From NCBI RefSeq assembly GCF_027596085.1, contig NC_072460.1:4353512-4417511 (forward strand): a stretch of DNA of 64,000 nucleotides, read 5' to 3'. Positions 52,201 to 63,900 of the stretch are shown here, piece after piece. The position numbers and the translations under genes are program-made. The notes beneath the pieces are model-generated. The model was not told where the DNA came from. It made no database searches and worked only from the letters and a program-made list of their open reading frames with translations. How positions within the stretch are numbered: the first letter of the stretch is position 1; each line of letters starts with the position of its first letter. The stretch comes from Anoplopoma fimbria (lineage: Eukaryota; Chordata; Actinopteri; Perciformes; Anoplopomatidae).

Positions 52201-55200
52201 ATTGGTCCTGTGTGTCGGTTTGTACCTGAAGCCTGGGATCATCTTGGCGAAGCCGATGACCTTCTGGATGCTGTAGGAGACCAGGTCAGCCAGGTGGGGC
52301 AGCATAGAAAGCTTTGTGTCCTCCTCACTGGAGTCTGGACTGCTAGCGCCGTCCTGGTACATCATTAACAGGCTGCTGAAGTTCATCTTAGTGTCCACAG
52401 ACTCTGTTTGAGGACGGGATTAGGAGACAGGATGAGCACAGAGGAAGGGAGCAAGGAAAGGACAGGGGCAGAGTAAGGATTTGAGAGGTTAAACACCGCA
52501 AGGCAGCAGGAGAGTTCAGTTATTATTAAAGAAATAAAGAAATGAAAAGCTGGAAAATAAAGAAGTTTTTTTTCTTCAATCTTTGGACGACTAACAACTA
52601 TAATGAAGCTATAGATTTGAAGATAAAATGAGCAATATAAGAAACAGCAAAATCTACATTAACACAAAACTTGGATGAGCACAAACATACAACTCATATA
52701 AAATAAGTTTTTTTTGTATGACAGGCAATTTTAAAGTCTTTGTTCTGGTATTTGCAGACCATTTCAGACTTTTAAAGACCTGTGGATATACTGTTATACT
52801 GACATTAAATAACATTAACTAAGAACCAAAAACAGTCCCTTTTTTCAATTTTCAATTGAACTTATCACTCCCCATCCATCAAGGTCAACAGGCTACTGTA
52901 TATAGATACATATACATCAGTCTTCGCAATAAATATAACATTAAACAGAATCGATTTTATTAAATGAGTTTAAGAAGTATTCATCGCTGTTTCCCATTAA
53001 ATACCTAGACTGTGGCGTAGATAAACTGAAAATATTTTTACACTTCTCAAAGGGTGGGGTCCTGCACCCTGAGGGGAGGGACAGGGCCCCCTTGCTCCTG
53101 GTCCGAACGTCTTCTTAGTGCATAAGGGTTCTGCCCGTCTTAAAAAGCAGACCCCGTCTCTTTTACCATGTTTTGGTACTTCTAAGCTCTTAATTCTACT
53201 CTCAAATTGCACCACATTGATGCATTTAACTTTAAAATGGACTACATTTTTTGCCCGCCCTAGAGGGTTTGAGGTCCACCGACCACAGTCTCACAAAATC
53301 CTTTTGGAAACACTAACGCATGCATAGCCTATGTGCTTGCTTCTCCAGCGAGGGGCCTTGCTAAGTAAAGGAGTAGCGGTTGTAGAGCTGTACGTAGACA
53401 ATGAATGGGTTTTCACTGGCACAATAAATCTCAGTAAGAAAACAGAGGACGAGGTCCTTGGTGAAGTTGACCCTGAAGAATGAAAAACGAACAAGGACGC
53501 GAGGAGGAGGACGAGGCTGAGGGGGAGAGGGAGAAGGAGGACTCTCACCAGGTGAGTGGTTGAATGAGTCAGAGGAGGCATCGGACAAAGAGTGAAGGGA
53601 GGCGGCTCTGCTGGCACTGCGTGTAACTGGGCCTTCACGTACCGGAGGCTGTGAACACACAGAGGAACACATTTATTAATATAGCAATGTAATACGTTCT
53701 CAACTCAATCCACTGCTGGGGATCCTCCTCCTGGGGGGGGGGGGGGGTTATACACCAAGTACAAATCATCACTGCACACGAGGAACACCATTACCCTGGG
53801 CTACTCTGCCGAGTATAATCTGGAGTTGTTCTTATTGTACTTTATTAAAGGGGGTTCTGGGTTTAAGGAAGACCTGCGATCCTGTTTTTTTTTATTTTTT
53901 TTAAAACTGGCTTGAAGGCTGAGAATTTAACTTCTTTGAGGGGGTGTCATAAAACCATGTGGTTTATTTTTATGTTTACGCGAAGGCTTGAGTTAAAAGC
54001 CTCGACTATATTTTGATGGATTGCTTCATCTTAACAAAGGTTACACTCAGTTGAAAGCGACACCCACGGCTTGATATCCGTCTGCACAGTGTATGCTGGA
54101 GTCACACTTGACGCTGATGAACCACAGACAAAAGGGAAAGGGTGTTTTAAATCCGTTTAAGACATTCCATCCAATCTGCCTCCTCCATGTGGACGACCCA
54201 ATTGTTGTGGTCCGCAGAGAGAGCGCGTCGTCTGAAAGTATCAAGTTTGTGATGTGGAGAAAGAAAATACGACGCCTCCGTCGGGCGGTTCGACGCCTTT
54301 GGTGTGTCTGGTTACAGTTATATAGTAAATTGAAATCACACACGGTAGCTGACGTGTGGGTCTGAAGTAAATATGACTGCGGCTACAGACACTATTTACA
54401 GCTATCTGAAGATCACAGGAGCAATGCTGCATCCCACTTCCTACATGCACAGTACAAACATTTTCACTAACACTCCACATGTGTATATGCCATGTGTGAT
54501 CTCAACTGATATGAAGACCAGAGACGATCAATTAAAAAGAGCACATTCAAGAACACAAACGTTTCAAAAATGGTTAATTACCATTGTTTTCACCTTCTGA
54601 GTCAGGGTGTGTGTCGTCATAGCTAAATGTTTCCTGCCGAAACCTACTTTAGCAGGAACTAACACGGAAGCTGTTTTTAGCACTCTGCCAGATGTTTTTA
54701 TTTCTGTCTGTGGAAAGATCTGTCACCGAAATAGGCATCTAAGCAAGATGCAAACACAAAATTATACAGGTGTGTAGTTGAGAACAATTTTGTAGGCTCA
54801 AAATTCAAAGATGGGTGTGGTCCCAGCGAGGGCTCCAGGAGAAGAGGGGTAGGAAATAGGGAAGGGGCCTTTTGCCCCACTCTTTACACCCCTGGCCCAA
54901 TTTTGCATAGCAGATGGTGTGATCCTATTGCTAGTTTAATACAATGGTTTTGTCCAAAGAACCCAAAATGTAGATGGGATTTCACCCTTAAGTATATATT
55001 AAGTGCTTATTATTATACTTTTACCATAGCCACTTACCAACAAATGTAATCATGTTTAAAATCTAATCTAATTAACACATATAACACATTTGAATCTCTT
55101 TGTTTAAAACATAAAATAAAGTTCCTGAGCTTCAGAATATTTGGGTTAGTAGGCAACATCTAGTTGAGCAGAGAAGGGTTAACCACTGTCTACAAAGGGG

Positions 55201-56017
55201 TCACATATATGCTTGGTTTGGACGTCAAACTCCAAGCAAACTCCAAACACACAAATAACGCTAGCTCCAAGATGTTTAGCTAAGCCTCACTGGTGCTGTC
55301 ATCGCCTATAGTTTACAGGCATTGGTTAAACTGCCCCGTCACTAAAAGTTGATCCATCCTAACAAAGTGAAGAATTCTCAGCGGCCGTGTTATATAGTAA
55401 TTAAGGACAGATACATACTTTATACTACTGCCAATTACAGTAATTGACACAAACTAAAAGAAAGAATGCCAAGGTCTGTTATGATGTGGTAAACCAGAGT
55501 AGATGGTATCCATATCCTGTTATTACTTGCTTGTTGTTTGCCCAGTTGTTAAGCATTTAACCTCCAATGAATTTAGTTTCTATGGTGGCAGGCTGATAAC
55601 TTGAAAGTACATAAGAAGTACACTGAGATGTTGAAAAAAAGTTGCTTTTTACTGGGAAATGTAGTATTATGGTCTGATGCCGTGCTTCAGGGAACCCTCC
55701 CTTCCGTTGCATTACATCATGGCCTGCTGCACCCATATTTATGGTGGACAACAAAGTGATTTTGGCTGTACAGATGATAAATGAAAATTGAATGTGGTTG
55801 TGGTAAAGGAGGAAACTTTGTAATGGACTAACCCTGAAGCGGGAGAAGTCAGAATAGGAGGCATCGTATGTCTTGTGGTGAGCCTCCACCAGACTGGAGA
55901 TGATCCGGGACTGCTCCTCGTTCAGACGTGGCCTCATCGCCTCCCTGGCCGCCTCCTCCTCTTTCCTCTTCATTATCATGTCCTTCTTCCTCTGAACCTC
56001 CTCGTCCGTCAGGATGA
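45941..56017 (-). CDS. vdra: Vitamin D receptor, exons 4-9 (partial gene, 5' exons outside window)
   Basis: The gene encodes a nuclear receptor that binds 1,25-dihydroxyvitamin D3, pairs with RXR and regulates calcium and other target genes in the nucleus. Six minus-strand exons (56017-55833, 53648-53549, 52403-52226, 48246-48095, 47368-47252, 46194-45941) total 986 nt, about 327 codons, and splice in frame with GT/AG borders. Phases match human VDR. The human ligand contacts Tyr143, Tyr147, Ser237, Arg274, Ser278, Trp286, His305, His397 and Tyr401 all have identical counterparts, as do charge-clamp residues Lys246 and Glu420. The zinc fingers are missing because exons 2-3 lie beyond 64000. 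The hinge is Ser-rich and the C terminus ends in GSEVS, as I remember zebrafish Vdra rather than mammalian VDR; the a/b paralogue choice is inference from memory. Introns 4-8 are about 2.2, 1.1, 4.0, 0.7 and 1.1 kb. Confidence 0.97.
47252..47368 (-). CDS. vdra: vdr exon 8: helices 7-9
   Basis: This 117-nt exon runs between acceptor cctccatcgtag and donor CCCCAG|gtac. With the split first codon it reads [20 protein letters not shown], then [19 protein letters not shown], nearly identical to human VDR here. The histidine of AGH is the counterpart of human His305, which hydrogen-bonds the 25-hydroxyl group. Its length and phases equal those of the mammalian exon. The intron on the 47369 side has an ordinary pyrimidine-rich acceptor, in contrast to that of exon 7. 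Confidence 0.97.
47649..47725. repeat. (GT)38 microsatellite in vdr intron 7
   Basis: A pure run between exons 8 and 7. On the transcript it is a CA repeat. Confidence 0.97.
47915..47939. repeat. (TG)12 microsatellite in vdr intron 7
   Basis: A short pure run about 155 bp from the exon 7 donor. Confidence 0.93.
48095..48246 (-). CDS. vdra: vdr exon 7: helices 4-6 of the ligand-binding domain
   Basis: This is a 152-nt exon. It encodes [27 protein letters not shown] and [13 protein letters not shown], ending in DVTK plus one base. LRSNQSF holds the counterparts of human Arg274 and Ser278, and SWSC those of Trp286 and Cys288, all ligand contacts. The donor is AAAGG|gtcggt at 48094-48093. The acceptor is unusual: the intron ends in (TG)11 followed by only TTCCAG, so a microsatellite replaces the usual pyrimidine tract. 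The exon length is not a multiple of three, so skipping it would shift the frame inside the ligand-binding domain. Confidence 0.96.
48253..48274 (-). repeat. (TG)11 repeat forming the exon 7 acceptor tract
   Basis: On the transcribed strand the intron ends (TG)11 TTCCAG. The repeat stands six bases from exon 7 (48246) and takes the place of the pyrimidine tract. Confidence 0.95.
48275..52225 (-). other. vdr intron 6, no other gene seen
   Basis: This is about 4 kb of A+T-rich sequence between exons 7 and 6. It holds the (TG)n array at 49242-49300. No alternative exon was recognised. Confidence 0.7.
49242..49300. repeat. (TG)28 microsatellite in vdr intron 6
   Basis: A nearly pure run followed by G7. 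On the transcript it is a CA repeat. Confidence 0.96.
52226..52403 (-). CDS. vdra: vdr exon 6: end of insertion, helices 2n-3
   Basis: This 178-nt exon has an acceptor at ctcaaacag (AG at 52405-52404) and a donor at GGCTTCAG|gtacaa. It begins (E)[10 protein letters not shown] and passes through an acidic PDSSEED stretch into [20 protein letters not shown], the VDR signature of helix 3. The second serine of VSYS corresponds to human Ser237, which contacts the 1-hydroxyl of the ligand. The lysine of GFAKMIPGF corresponds to Lys246 of the coactivator charge clamp. The split Arg codon AG|A is completed by exon 7. Confidence 0.96.
53549..53648 (-). CDS. vdra: vdr exon 5: hinge/insertion region
   Basis: This is a 100-nt exon, 33 codons plus one base. 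It begins [10 protein letters not shown], following Phe-Arg of exon 4 exactly as in human VDR (FR|PPVR). The rest is Ser-rich ([18 protein letters not shown]) and belongs to the flexible insertion between helices 1 and 3, which is poorly conserved between mammals and fish. The acceptor is gttcacag and the donor is CACCTG|gtgaga. The single leftover G joins AG of exon 6 to give Glu. Small size and low complexity would make it easy to miss in automated annotation. Confidence 0.93.
53649..55832 (-). other. vdr intron 4, no other gene seen
   Basis: This 2.2-kb intron holds a G-run of at least 12 bases at about 53735-53747. Otherwise it is featureless. The open frame at 54093-54365 shows no domain. 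Confidence 0.7.
55833..56017 (-). CDS. vdra: vdr exon 4: T-box/A-box extension and helix 1 of the ligand-binding domain
   Basis: This 185-nt exon starts with two bases completing a Phe codon, then reads [20 protein letters not shown] and on to a final Phe-Arg. The acceptor ends ttttttgcag (AG at 56019-56018) and the donor is AGG|gttagt at 55832-55831. [10 protein letters not shown] is the strongly conserved segment immediately after the zinc fingers in VDRs. The run of Lys/Arg/Glu is the C-terminal extension helix. [12 protein letters not shown] near the end supplies the two tyrosines equivalent to human Tyr143 and Tyr147, which line the ligand pocket. The exon ends in phase 0, which fits exon 5. 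Confidence 0.96.
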
Positions 56018-56436
56018 CTGCAAAAAAGGATGGAATGGGGGATGTATTAAAATACCTTGCAGAGGAGCAGACGTATAAACTCACCAGTGCCTGACATTCA
56101 CAAATACTGATGTCAAAGCTGCCCAAAGAAACAATGAAAAAAAGGAAAAATCAGTAAAGATTACCATCAAACATACTTTGCCATATCACGCTTTAAACTG
56201 ATCCTACATCACAAATTAAACTCCTCATAGTGCTGTCTTGAATTTATGAGCAAACTTTGAAAATCAGATAATACAATCCATCAGAAAATAACCAAAAGAC
56301 AGAAAGCTGCAAAACACGTCTTGGGTTTAATCAATAGGGAGCTCCTTCACACCCAAAGTATTACAAGGTGTAATTGATCCTCTCACTGTATCTAGTGAAA
56401 GTGAACACATGCACACGAGTCTAGTGACACCACACT

Positions 56437-57070
56437 CAGTGCAGATAGTGGCATGTTACCGCAGTAAAAAATGAAAGGTAATAATTGTTAATGGAGGAAC
56501 TTTAAGTGTATACCAGAACTATTGGTGTGTGGACTTCCGTTTTGAAACCTGTAGTGCAGCATTTTGGCCCGTCGCAAGGGACACGTGTGGGTGGAGCGGA
56601 GTACAACAGAACATTATTCAGCGTTGAAGACATTATTCAGCGTTAAAGACAGGCGACAGAAATGTAACACACTTTGAAGGAGTTAAAGTTGTGATACGAG
56701 AACAGAGACAACTCCCAGAACGGACAACGCCATAGTAGCCACCTGTCAATCCCAACGTAGTCCTGCCCTAAAGCATACCCTGCTTTATGGTCCATTTTAC
56801 TCTAATTGGAACCATATTTTACTTAAAGAAACATGCTGTATTGAAGAAGACTTGTGATTGAGACCATAAACTCATGTTTATAATATTTAAGGTCATTTGG
56901 GTAGTTTGAGGTAATAAATCAAGTGAGAAGCAGCATCATTTCTCATAGATTTCCATACAATCAGACTTTTTTTTGCAACCGGAGGAGTCGCAACTGGATG
57001 GCCATTAGAGAGAATGCTAATTTAAGGCACTTCTGAATCGGCTTCCCTTTCCAGAACCAGAGCTTGTTGT
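56437..57070 (+). repeat. Near-complete copy of dispersed repeat family A
   Basis: The 5' part (56437-56560) recurs at 58790-58907, the middle (56680-56880) at 16500-16670, and the 3' part (56926-57060) at 20090-20240, all in the same orientation and order. I recognise the family as a frequent teleost repeat. No open frame, terminal inverted repeat or poly-A tail is clear, so it is probably non-autonomous, class unknown. A 19-bp internal tandem duplication lies at 56611-56648. The CTCF-like box of the family is degraded here (56987-57000). Confidence 0.75.
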
Positions 57071-58789
57071 CTGTTTCGGCCCATAATAAATGAATGAAGA
57101 TGACAAGGTTTTTGTTTTAAGTGGATAATGATTTAATACTGCCCATAGATCAAAATAAAACAATACTATCTATATAGTCCATATAGTATCTCTGAATGAT
57201 GTCATGTTTCAATTCAGTTTCTGCTTGTTCTCATCTCCTCAAGGTATTTGTAGTAGTTTCATCTTAATTATTTTATGATTTAAGAAGAGGTTATTTTAAC
57301 ATTTTGGTGTGGCTTTCTTACTTTACATAGATTTTGGTAGTTCTTTTCATCTATCCAGGAACTTCAACATCTCGTACATTTGAGGGTTTGAGTTAAATGT
57401 TTTTCTTCCCTAATTACGCTGAATTCCAAGAAAATAAGGAAACAGGGAAAATAAAACAAAGCACACTGAATTAAGTGTTAAGTGTCATTAAGTGCTCACT
57501 CATAGCGGGTTAGGAGGAATGTTCATATCCCAAGATATTGCCTGAACTGGCAACAACAGCAGGAATAAAGAGCTCAGTTTTAAGCCTGATTCTGGCTTGG
57601 GGAAATAAAGTGCTAGTTCTCAGCAGTTATACAAAGTTAGCTTTCAAAACTAGGTGAGGGGGCTGTAATGTAAGCTCCAAATATTTCCGTCTCAGCTTAC
57701 ATGAACCATACATCTCCTGAGCTTGGCACGCAGGAAAAGCCCGCCATGTCTGCTGCCTTTTTATGCGGCCGATGTTGGATGTTTAAGTGCCTCTTGCCTT
57801 ATTCATGCTGCAGGAGCAGAGACTGAAGAGATGAAAACGGTGGTGCGGAACGGATTAGACGTACTGTTTAGAGGGACTCTCTTAGGTTTTGACTAGATGA
57901 GAGGATCTTTTGGGAATTCCTGCGTTTGCATGCCACCTCCACTTGTCTTGGAGCATTACATTACTTTGTAATGTTATATTCACAACACTCATTATTTATT
58001 ACACATCGCAACAGATTAACTTCTGTCTCTACTGGCTTTAAAACTCAATGCCCTCAGAGACATAAGGGATGAACATTGTTTGCATACTTTTCAATACCTT
58101 AATTACATAGTAAAAGACAACTATTGGGTTCTGAAAATTCTGCTGTGGTCGGCCACGAGTAGATGAATATAGCAGAAAGGCTGAGTTAGTAACACCAGCG
58201 AGAGCACCTCAATCTATTGCCTTTCTACATTTTTAGTTTGAAGTCACAGTGCTGAGTCTTGAGAGTTCTCTCTGTAGCTGGTATCTTACAGCGCTCTGAG
58301 ATCTACGCAGCCTAAACCGCGCAGCTGCCGTTAGTCTGGTTGCTCCAGTTTAAATTGTTGTTGTAGAAAGGACATTTCAACACCCAAACCCTAACCCAAC
58401 ACGCAATTCCTGCAGTACAATATTTTTCTTTTAAAAAGGCGCCTCCCAGCAACATGCTGACTGACCCAACATGGGGATGTGTGTTGCGGAGCGGCCACTT
58501 GTGGTGTGAAACAGGAAACCCTGGAATACAAGCTGTGCCTAAAGACATTTTATGAAGATGAAAAACAGGCGGCCCAAACGATCCGTGTGTGGATGTGACA
58601 TCTGTAATGAGGTGGTCTGAAAGAAATCCTTCTGTGTTTCCACTTCTTGTTGGACTACTTTGCAAAAAGAGCCGTATTATTACTTAAATTGAAACACATT
58701 TAGACACTGCATCAAAGTTATTGGTTTAATTGGGTAATAACATTATAGATGACAGAAAATGGAAACCATGCAACATACGTGCCTCTGTA

Positions 58790-58907
58790 CAGTGCAGATA
58801 GTGGCATGTTACCGCAGTAAAAAAGTCATAATTGTTAATGGAGGAACATTAAGTGTATACCAGAACTATTGGTGTGTGGACTTCCGTTTTGAAACCTGTA
58901 GTGCAGC
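58790..58907 (+). repeat. 5' fragment of dispersed repeat family A
   Basis: cagtgcagatagtggcatgt through ttgaaacctgtagtgcagc is nearly identical to 56437-56560, apart from a small indel near the GTAAAAAA run and single substitutions. It stops abruptly at a T-run and an A-run. Confidence 0.85.
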
Positions 58908-60332
58908 TTTTTTTTTTCATTTAAAAAAAAAAAAAAAACACCCCACACACACAGTATAAATGCGCACATAAATAATACCAATTATTAGAAGGTGCTAAAT
59001 TCCCCAATTCAGGCATTAATATAGCGGCAAACAACTATTTGCTATGTAAAGATATACTGGAGTAATGTCTCCCACACTGGTGCCTATATATACACACTGT
59101 TCGCGGTGTTAGCACCGTTACCTGCTACACGCCGGCTCAGCCTTCACCGAGCAGTGAGGAGGCAAGCCCCGAGTCATAGATGTGCTCGGAACTTTGAATT
59201 TAACAACTGTTAAACTGAACACACTCTATTGGGGTTGTGTGTTTTTTCTACTGTTTGTTTAAGAACACAATGTCTGTTGAACCCTCGAGTGTTTTCAGTG
59301 TTTGATTTTGCTGATGGCAACAAGAAGACATTGCAAGCTTCCCAGCACACAAAGGAAACTTGGCAAAGAATGCAGAACTAATTAACACACGGGGAGAACT
59401 GTACATGTATGTATTCAGAGCAAAATATTTACCACCGAACCAACAAGTGGGTGCACAATATTTGCTAAACCACATTTCCTATCTTAAATCGTAATATCTA
59501 GCTCAGTTAATGAAACACAGCTTTGCTCCTTCAGTATAGTGTTCCACCCTAAATATTGCACACAGGGATTAAAAGAAACAGAGCAGAATATAGAAAAATT
59601 GCTCAATAACAAAACAGTAAACGTACTAATTCCATGGTCACTGTAGTAACTGATGGTGTAAAGCACTGACCCCTGAATGCCTCGGCCCATATAATCCTTT
59701 TGACTCTCTGCCACAGTGACTGATCGCTCGACTGTGCAGACGGACAGACATCATGACTGCCAAAGAGAGACTGGCCCAGAGCCGTGAGGTCACAATACAA
59801 GCACATATGCCCTGACAGTCTGGAAGCAACAGAGACACTGTCTCACTATTTATAATTTAGCTCCATCAAAGTATGCCATTTGTTTATTTTTACCAGCATG
59901 CGTGTACCATTTTTAGGAGTCAGAGACTTTGTTTGCTTTGTCTGCTGTAGTAACCTTCTCTTTAAATGTACTTTTTAAAACTGTTATAATGTCTTCGTCT
60001 GTTAATACAGACATTTCTCAATAGTTTATCTGTTACCTATTCCTCAACTGTCAATAAAATATGTTGCTACAGCCTTTTGGCCTTGGCAATGGTAAGGACA
60101 TATTCGGATCAAAGGAACAAATAAACAAAATGAATACATACTTGACAGTAACCGCTAATTTAAAAGACCAATGGGATGGCAATGATGACTAAATAGTGCT
60201 CAGATCGTCCACCTCATTCTGAATAGTGGTTGATTTCCTGGAATCTGTAAACAACTATATTTGAAGTGGATTTTCAGTGATTGCACCCTGAAGTGCAACC
60301 ACAGGAGCGGCGTTACGTAAGCGCACAATGTG

Positions 60333-60356
60333 GCAACAACAACAACAACAACAACA
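60333..60356. repeat. (CAA)n microsatellite
   Basis: About seven CAA units in vdr intron 3. Confidence 0.9.
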
Positions 60357-60869
60357 GTTTGGCTACACAGGCTTAAAAAGGCAACCGAATGAATCGGACT
60401 GCTTAGCTAACCAAAGGATTTACTTGGCTTTCAACTCTTTAAACCCCTCCGTCATTAATTAGGCTTTGGCCACGCTCCAATGTACACCCAGTCCCACGCC
60501 AGGAGCCGTCTGCCGAGAACAGCTCCTCCGCGGTGAGGACGAGCGAGTATGCCGCTAAAGGCCAATCATGAATAGGCACAGTTTGGGCAAAGTTTGGCAC
60601 AGGCCTGTCAAAGCAGCTATTCTGAGGCTGGGGACATGATTGGACCAGTCAGTCTCCAGCCAGGATGGCATCATTAAGGCAGGGGTCCATCCAGAGAAAA
60701 ACAACACACCATCAAAGGACATCTTGGCCACCCCCACTGGGCTTGGCAGACACACCGCAGTTCACCAAAAGAGAGTTTGCTGTTTTGAAAGTGACTGAAT
60801 GGATGCGGTGATGTGGTGCTCTGCGTGGCAGAGACCAGCAAATAAAAGAAAGACAGAAAGAAAGGCAAA

Positions 60870-60875
60870 CGGAGA

Positions 60876-60908
<33 letters not shown>
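60870..60908. repeat. (GA)n low-complexity run in vdr intron 3
   Basis: An interrupted GA run followed by GGGA-type purines. Confidence 0.9.
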
Positions 60909-60916
<8 letters not shown>

Positions 60917-63900
60917 AGGAGGGCGGGGGGGTTTGGTAAACACCAGTAGCGCCAGAGACACTGACAAAGAGGGAAAGGCAGGGTCTCGTTGCAGCCGAGC
61001 CCAGAGGTTCACAGTTGGCTTACTTATTAACCAGCCGACCGACCAGTTAAACACAATGGATGCCGCTCAGATTTGGTGTGATATGTGTCAAGCTGGATTT
61101 GGTGTGTGGCCAATCTTTTTATTTTTTTCACTGCTGGCCTGAGAGTGTGATGTTACAAGAGGTGAATTCAGGTCAGTCAGGCATCAGGGCGCCCACGCAT
61201 GCAGAGAGCCAAGCACAGATAGTGATGCAAGATATGGATTTTTCTTTCTTTTTTTTTCAGTCGATATCCAAAAAAACATCATGACCCGCTTCTCATGGCC
61301 CACAGTGATAAAAATAAATGACAATTTTTGTATTTTTAAAAATAAGTTTAGCGCACACCTGAGGGTAAAAAAAAGGCAAAGATGTAATGAGCACATGGAT
61401 TTTTGATTTAATTATTTAATATGGCATCGGTCTGAGCTAACCAAATCAAACTGACGTCACTCTTGTTCATACAACAGAAACAACAGTTCTGACTAGCTAA
61501 GTGTATTTCACAAGTTAAGTACATCAAAACACTTGTTGCTGGGCTCGTTCTTCTTCTTCTCTGTGTTTATTGGCAGACCTGACTTTAAAAAGGTGCATAC
61601 CGCCACATACTGTATCCGAGTGTTTAGATGCTAATTTTAATTATGAACTATAATTTCATTATCATAATAATAAGTAATGATATGAATTTCCTTTAATTAG
61701 CCAATAATTGATGTGCCAGATATATCGTGCATCTCTACCAACAGCTCATAATAGAAGTGTGCATGGTGGCAGTAAGGCGTGGGGTATAAACATATTAAGT
61801 GATACTCGATTGTGCCATTTTAATAACATATCTGTATGTCTTTAGTCCAACACTCATTTACCTCTTTCCTCCATTTGAAATGATTTTGCTGGTTGAGTTA
61901 CTGCTAAAACAAATACAGCAAAGGGTGAAATGCAGGGAGCTTTTTTTTTCAACAGTAACTTTCTCATTTCTAATTCTCAACCATCTTTGGAGAGCTCATC
62001 ACACGATTCCTTATGGATGGCGATGCTTTGAAAGACAAAGCTAAATCGTCTCGGAGACCAAGCCTTTGTTTTTAGTTTTTTTGTGGTGCATATACAAGTA
62101 TATCCAACTATAAATTAAGCATCTGGCACTCATGGTTATGCCGGTGTAAAGGTTGTCAAAGGGACAGAATACAAAAGAGTCGGAGCGAGGACGGAGAATA
62201 CAAATTAGGGGGACTAATGGAGGACAGCAGCGCAGGAGAGGCTTTTGCTACGGAAAGACACTGAGGGCGGGGATTCAATCATCTAAAGGCTAAAACATTT
62301 CAGAAACTCTTCTCGTGATTGGAATCCTGTTACGAATACACACACACACACACTCCCAAAAGCAGGCAAACACAGCCAGCATGCATATACATAGGCTCTC
62401 ACACACACAGGGAGGTCTTTTCCTGGCATGTCTCTAACCTCTGCCAAACAAGGACAGCATAACAACAAACCTAACTGCATGGTGGTGAAGCTTCGACAAA
62501 GGGGAGACAAACACCCACAAAAACAGACGGTAACTGAATTGTAATTCATCCTCATGGACATAATATACCAACTTGAATTAAAAATGAAGAGACATATTGG
62601 GGAAACAATGTATGAACACATCCTTAAACCTAACCTTGATGCCAGTGGATTTTTTTGTAATTCATTGTTGTCAACTTTACAATAAGAAATCTTGGTCAAA
62701 ATGTCTTTGAAGAAGCCAAAAGAAGGTATTTCAAAAAGTTATCCTAAGAAAGACTGTAATTTACCGAAAATATTATATTTTTAGGATAGATGATGAAGTC
62801 CCTTCCCAAGCTTTGAAATGATCAGTGCTGTCATAAGACAAATTGATGAAACTTACACACCTTTAACTGGAACTGTAAGAACATGTAGAGACACACACAA
62901 CACATTCTCACAGGACGCTGACTGGTGCGGACACAAACATTACTTGAAGCCTGACGAGATGGATTTTCCTTTGATCTCTTGATCCTTTTTTTCATTTTAA
63001 ATAGGAAAAAAAACTTAAACATGAGCCAGGTCAGGAGCAGAGGCACGAGGACACGTCTACACAGGATGAGTGAAAGAGCACTTTTTAGATTTTTTTGACT
63101 GGAGGCCCAGTTGCCAGTTTTAAAAGCTAGGAACGCAGATCTAGTTTTCCAAATACGTATTGCTGGATGGAAGGGAACCAGTACATTTATCATGGAGGAA
63201 AGAAAATCTATTTCACATCAGGGCAAAGTAAGATTTAACAAATGAGTGTGCCAACTCCACCACAGTCATGCCAGCACATTTCTGCAATAGACCGGGTCAT
63301 ATTCTTTTTAATTTAAATTCGTACTGTTTGCACTCCACAAAGTATTACGACACCAGGATATAAATGATTAGTCATATGGCAATGGGAGTGCAGAAGCATG
63401 TGTGGGTTTTCTTTTTTTCCAGCTTCCTGGCGCTTGCTGCAAAACATTAGATAAATATTACCTGTTGATGTGTAGTGCATAACATTTTGACAACGCATGT
63501 CAAACATGTCCCAGAATGCAGTCTTCAGACCACTGTGGTGTGAATTAACCAGAGTTAATAATGCCAATTTGTGCTTTAAATGTCAAACGCTAATTGCCAG
63601 CGTGCCATACTGCTCTCTTTTTCCGTGCCGCCCTGGAGCGATTCTGCCTCCGCAGTCTGCATTAATGCATCATTCCTGAAACTTGCTTATTACTGCAGAA
63701 GGCCGGAGTTTTGCACAGGCGGAACAGTGCGGTCCACAGACACTGTGGTGACATGCAGGGCAGCTGTAACACTCGATGAGTACAGTGGACTTCCTTCACC
63801 CCACGGAACCTGAACGCCAACTGTGAGAAACAAAGAGAGCGTTTCATGCTGATAAGTCTCTCTCCTCCCTCGCGCTCTTCTCTCTCAATACAGACACTCC

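Noticed and set aside
55557..56126. 189-codon minus-strand frame taken as a single-exon gene
   Set aside because: Only 56017-55833 is coding (vdr exon 4). The rest is intron on both sides, beyond clear splice sites.
58759..58959. 66-codon frame containing the VNGGTLSVYQNY-like stretch
   Set aside because: The sequence is part of dispersed repeat family A. The other copy does not keep the frame open.
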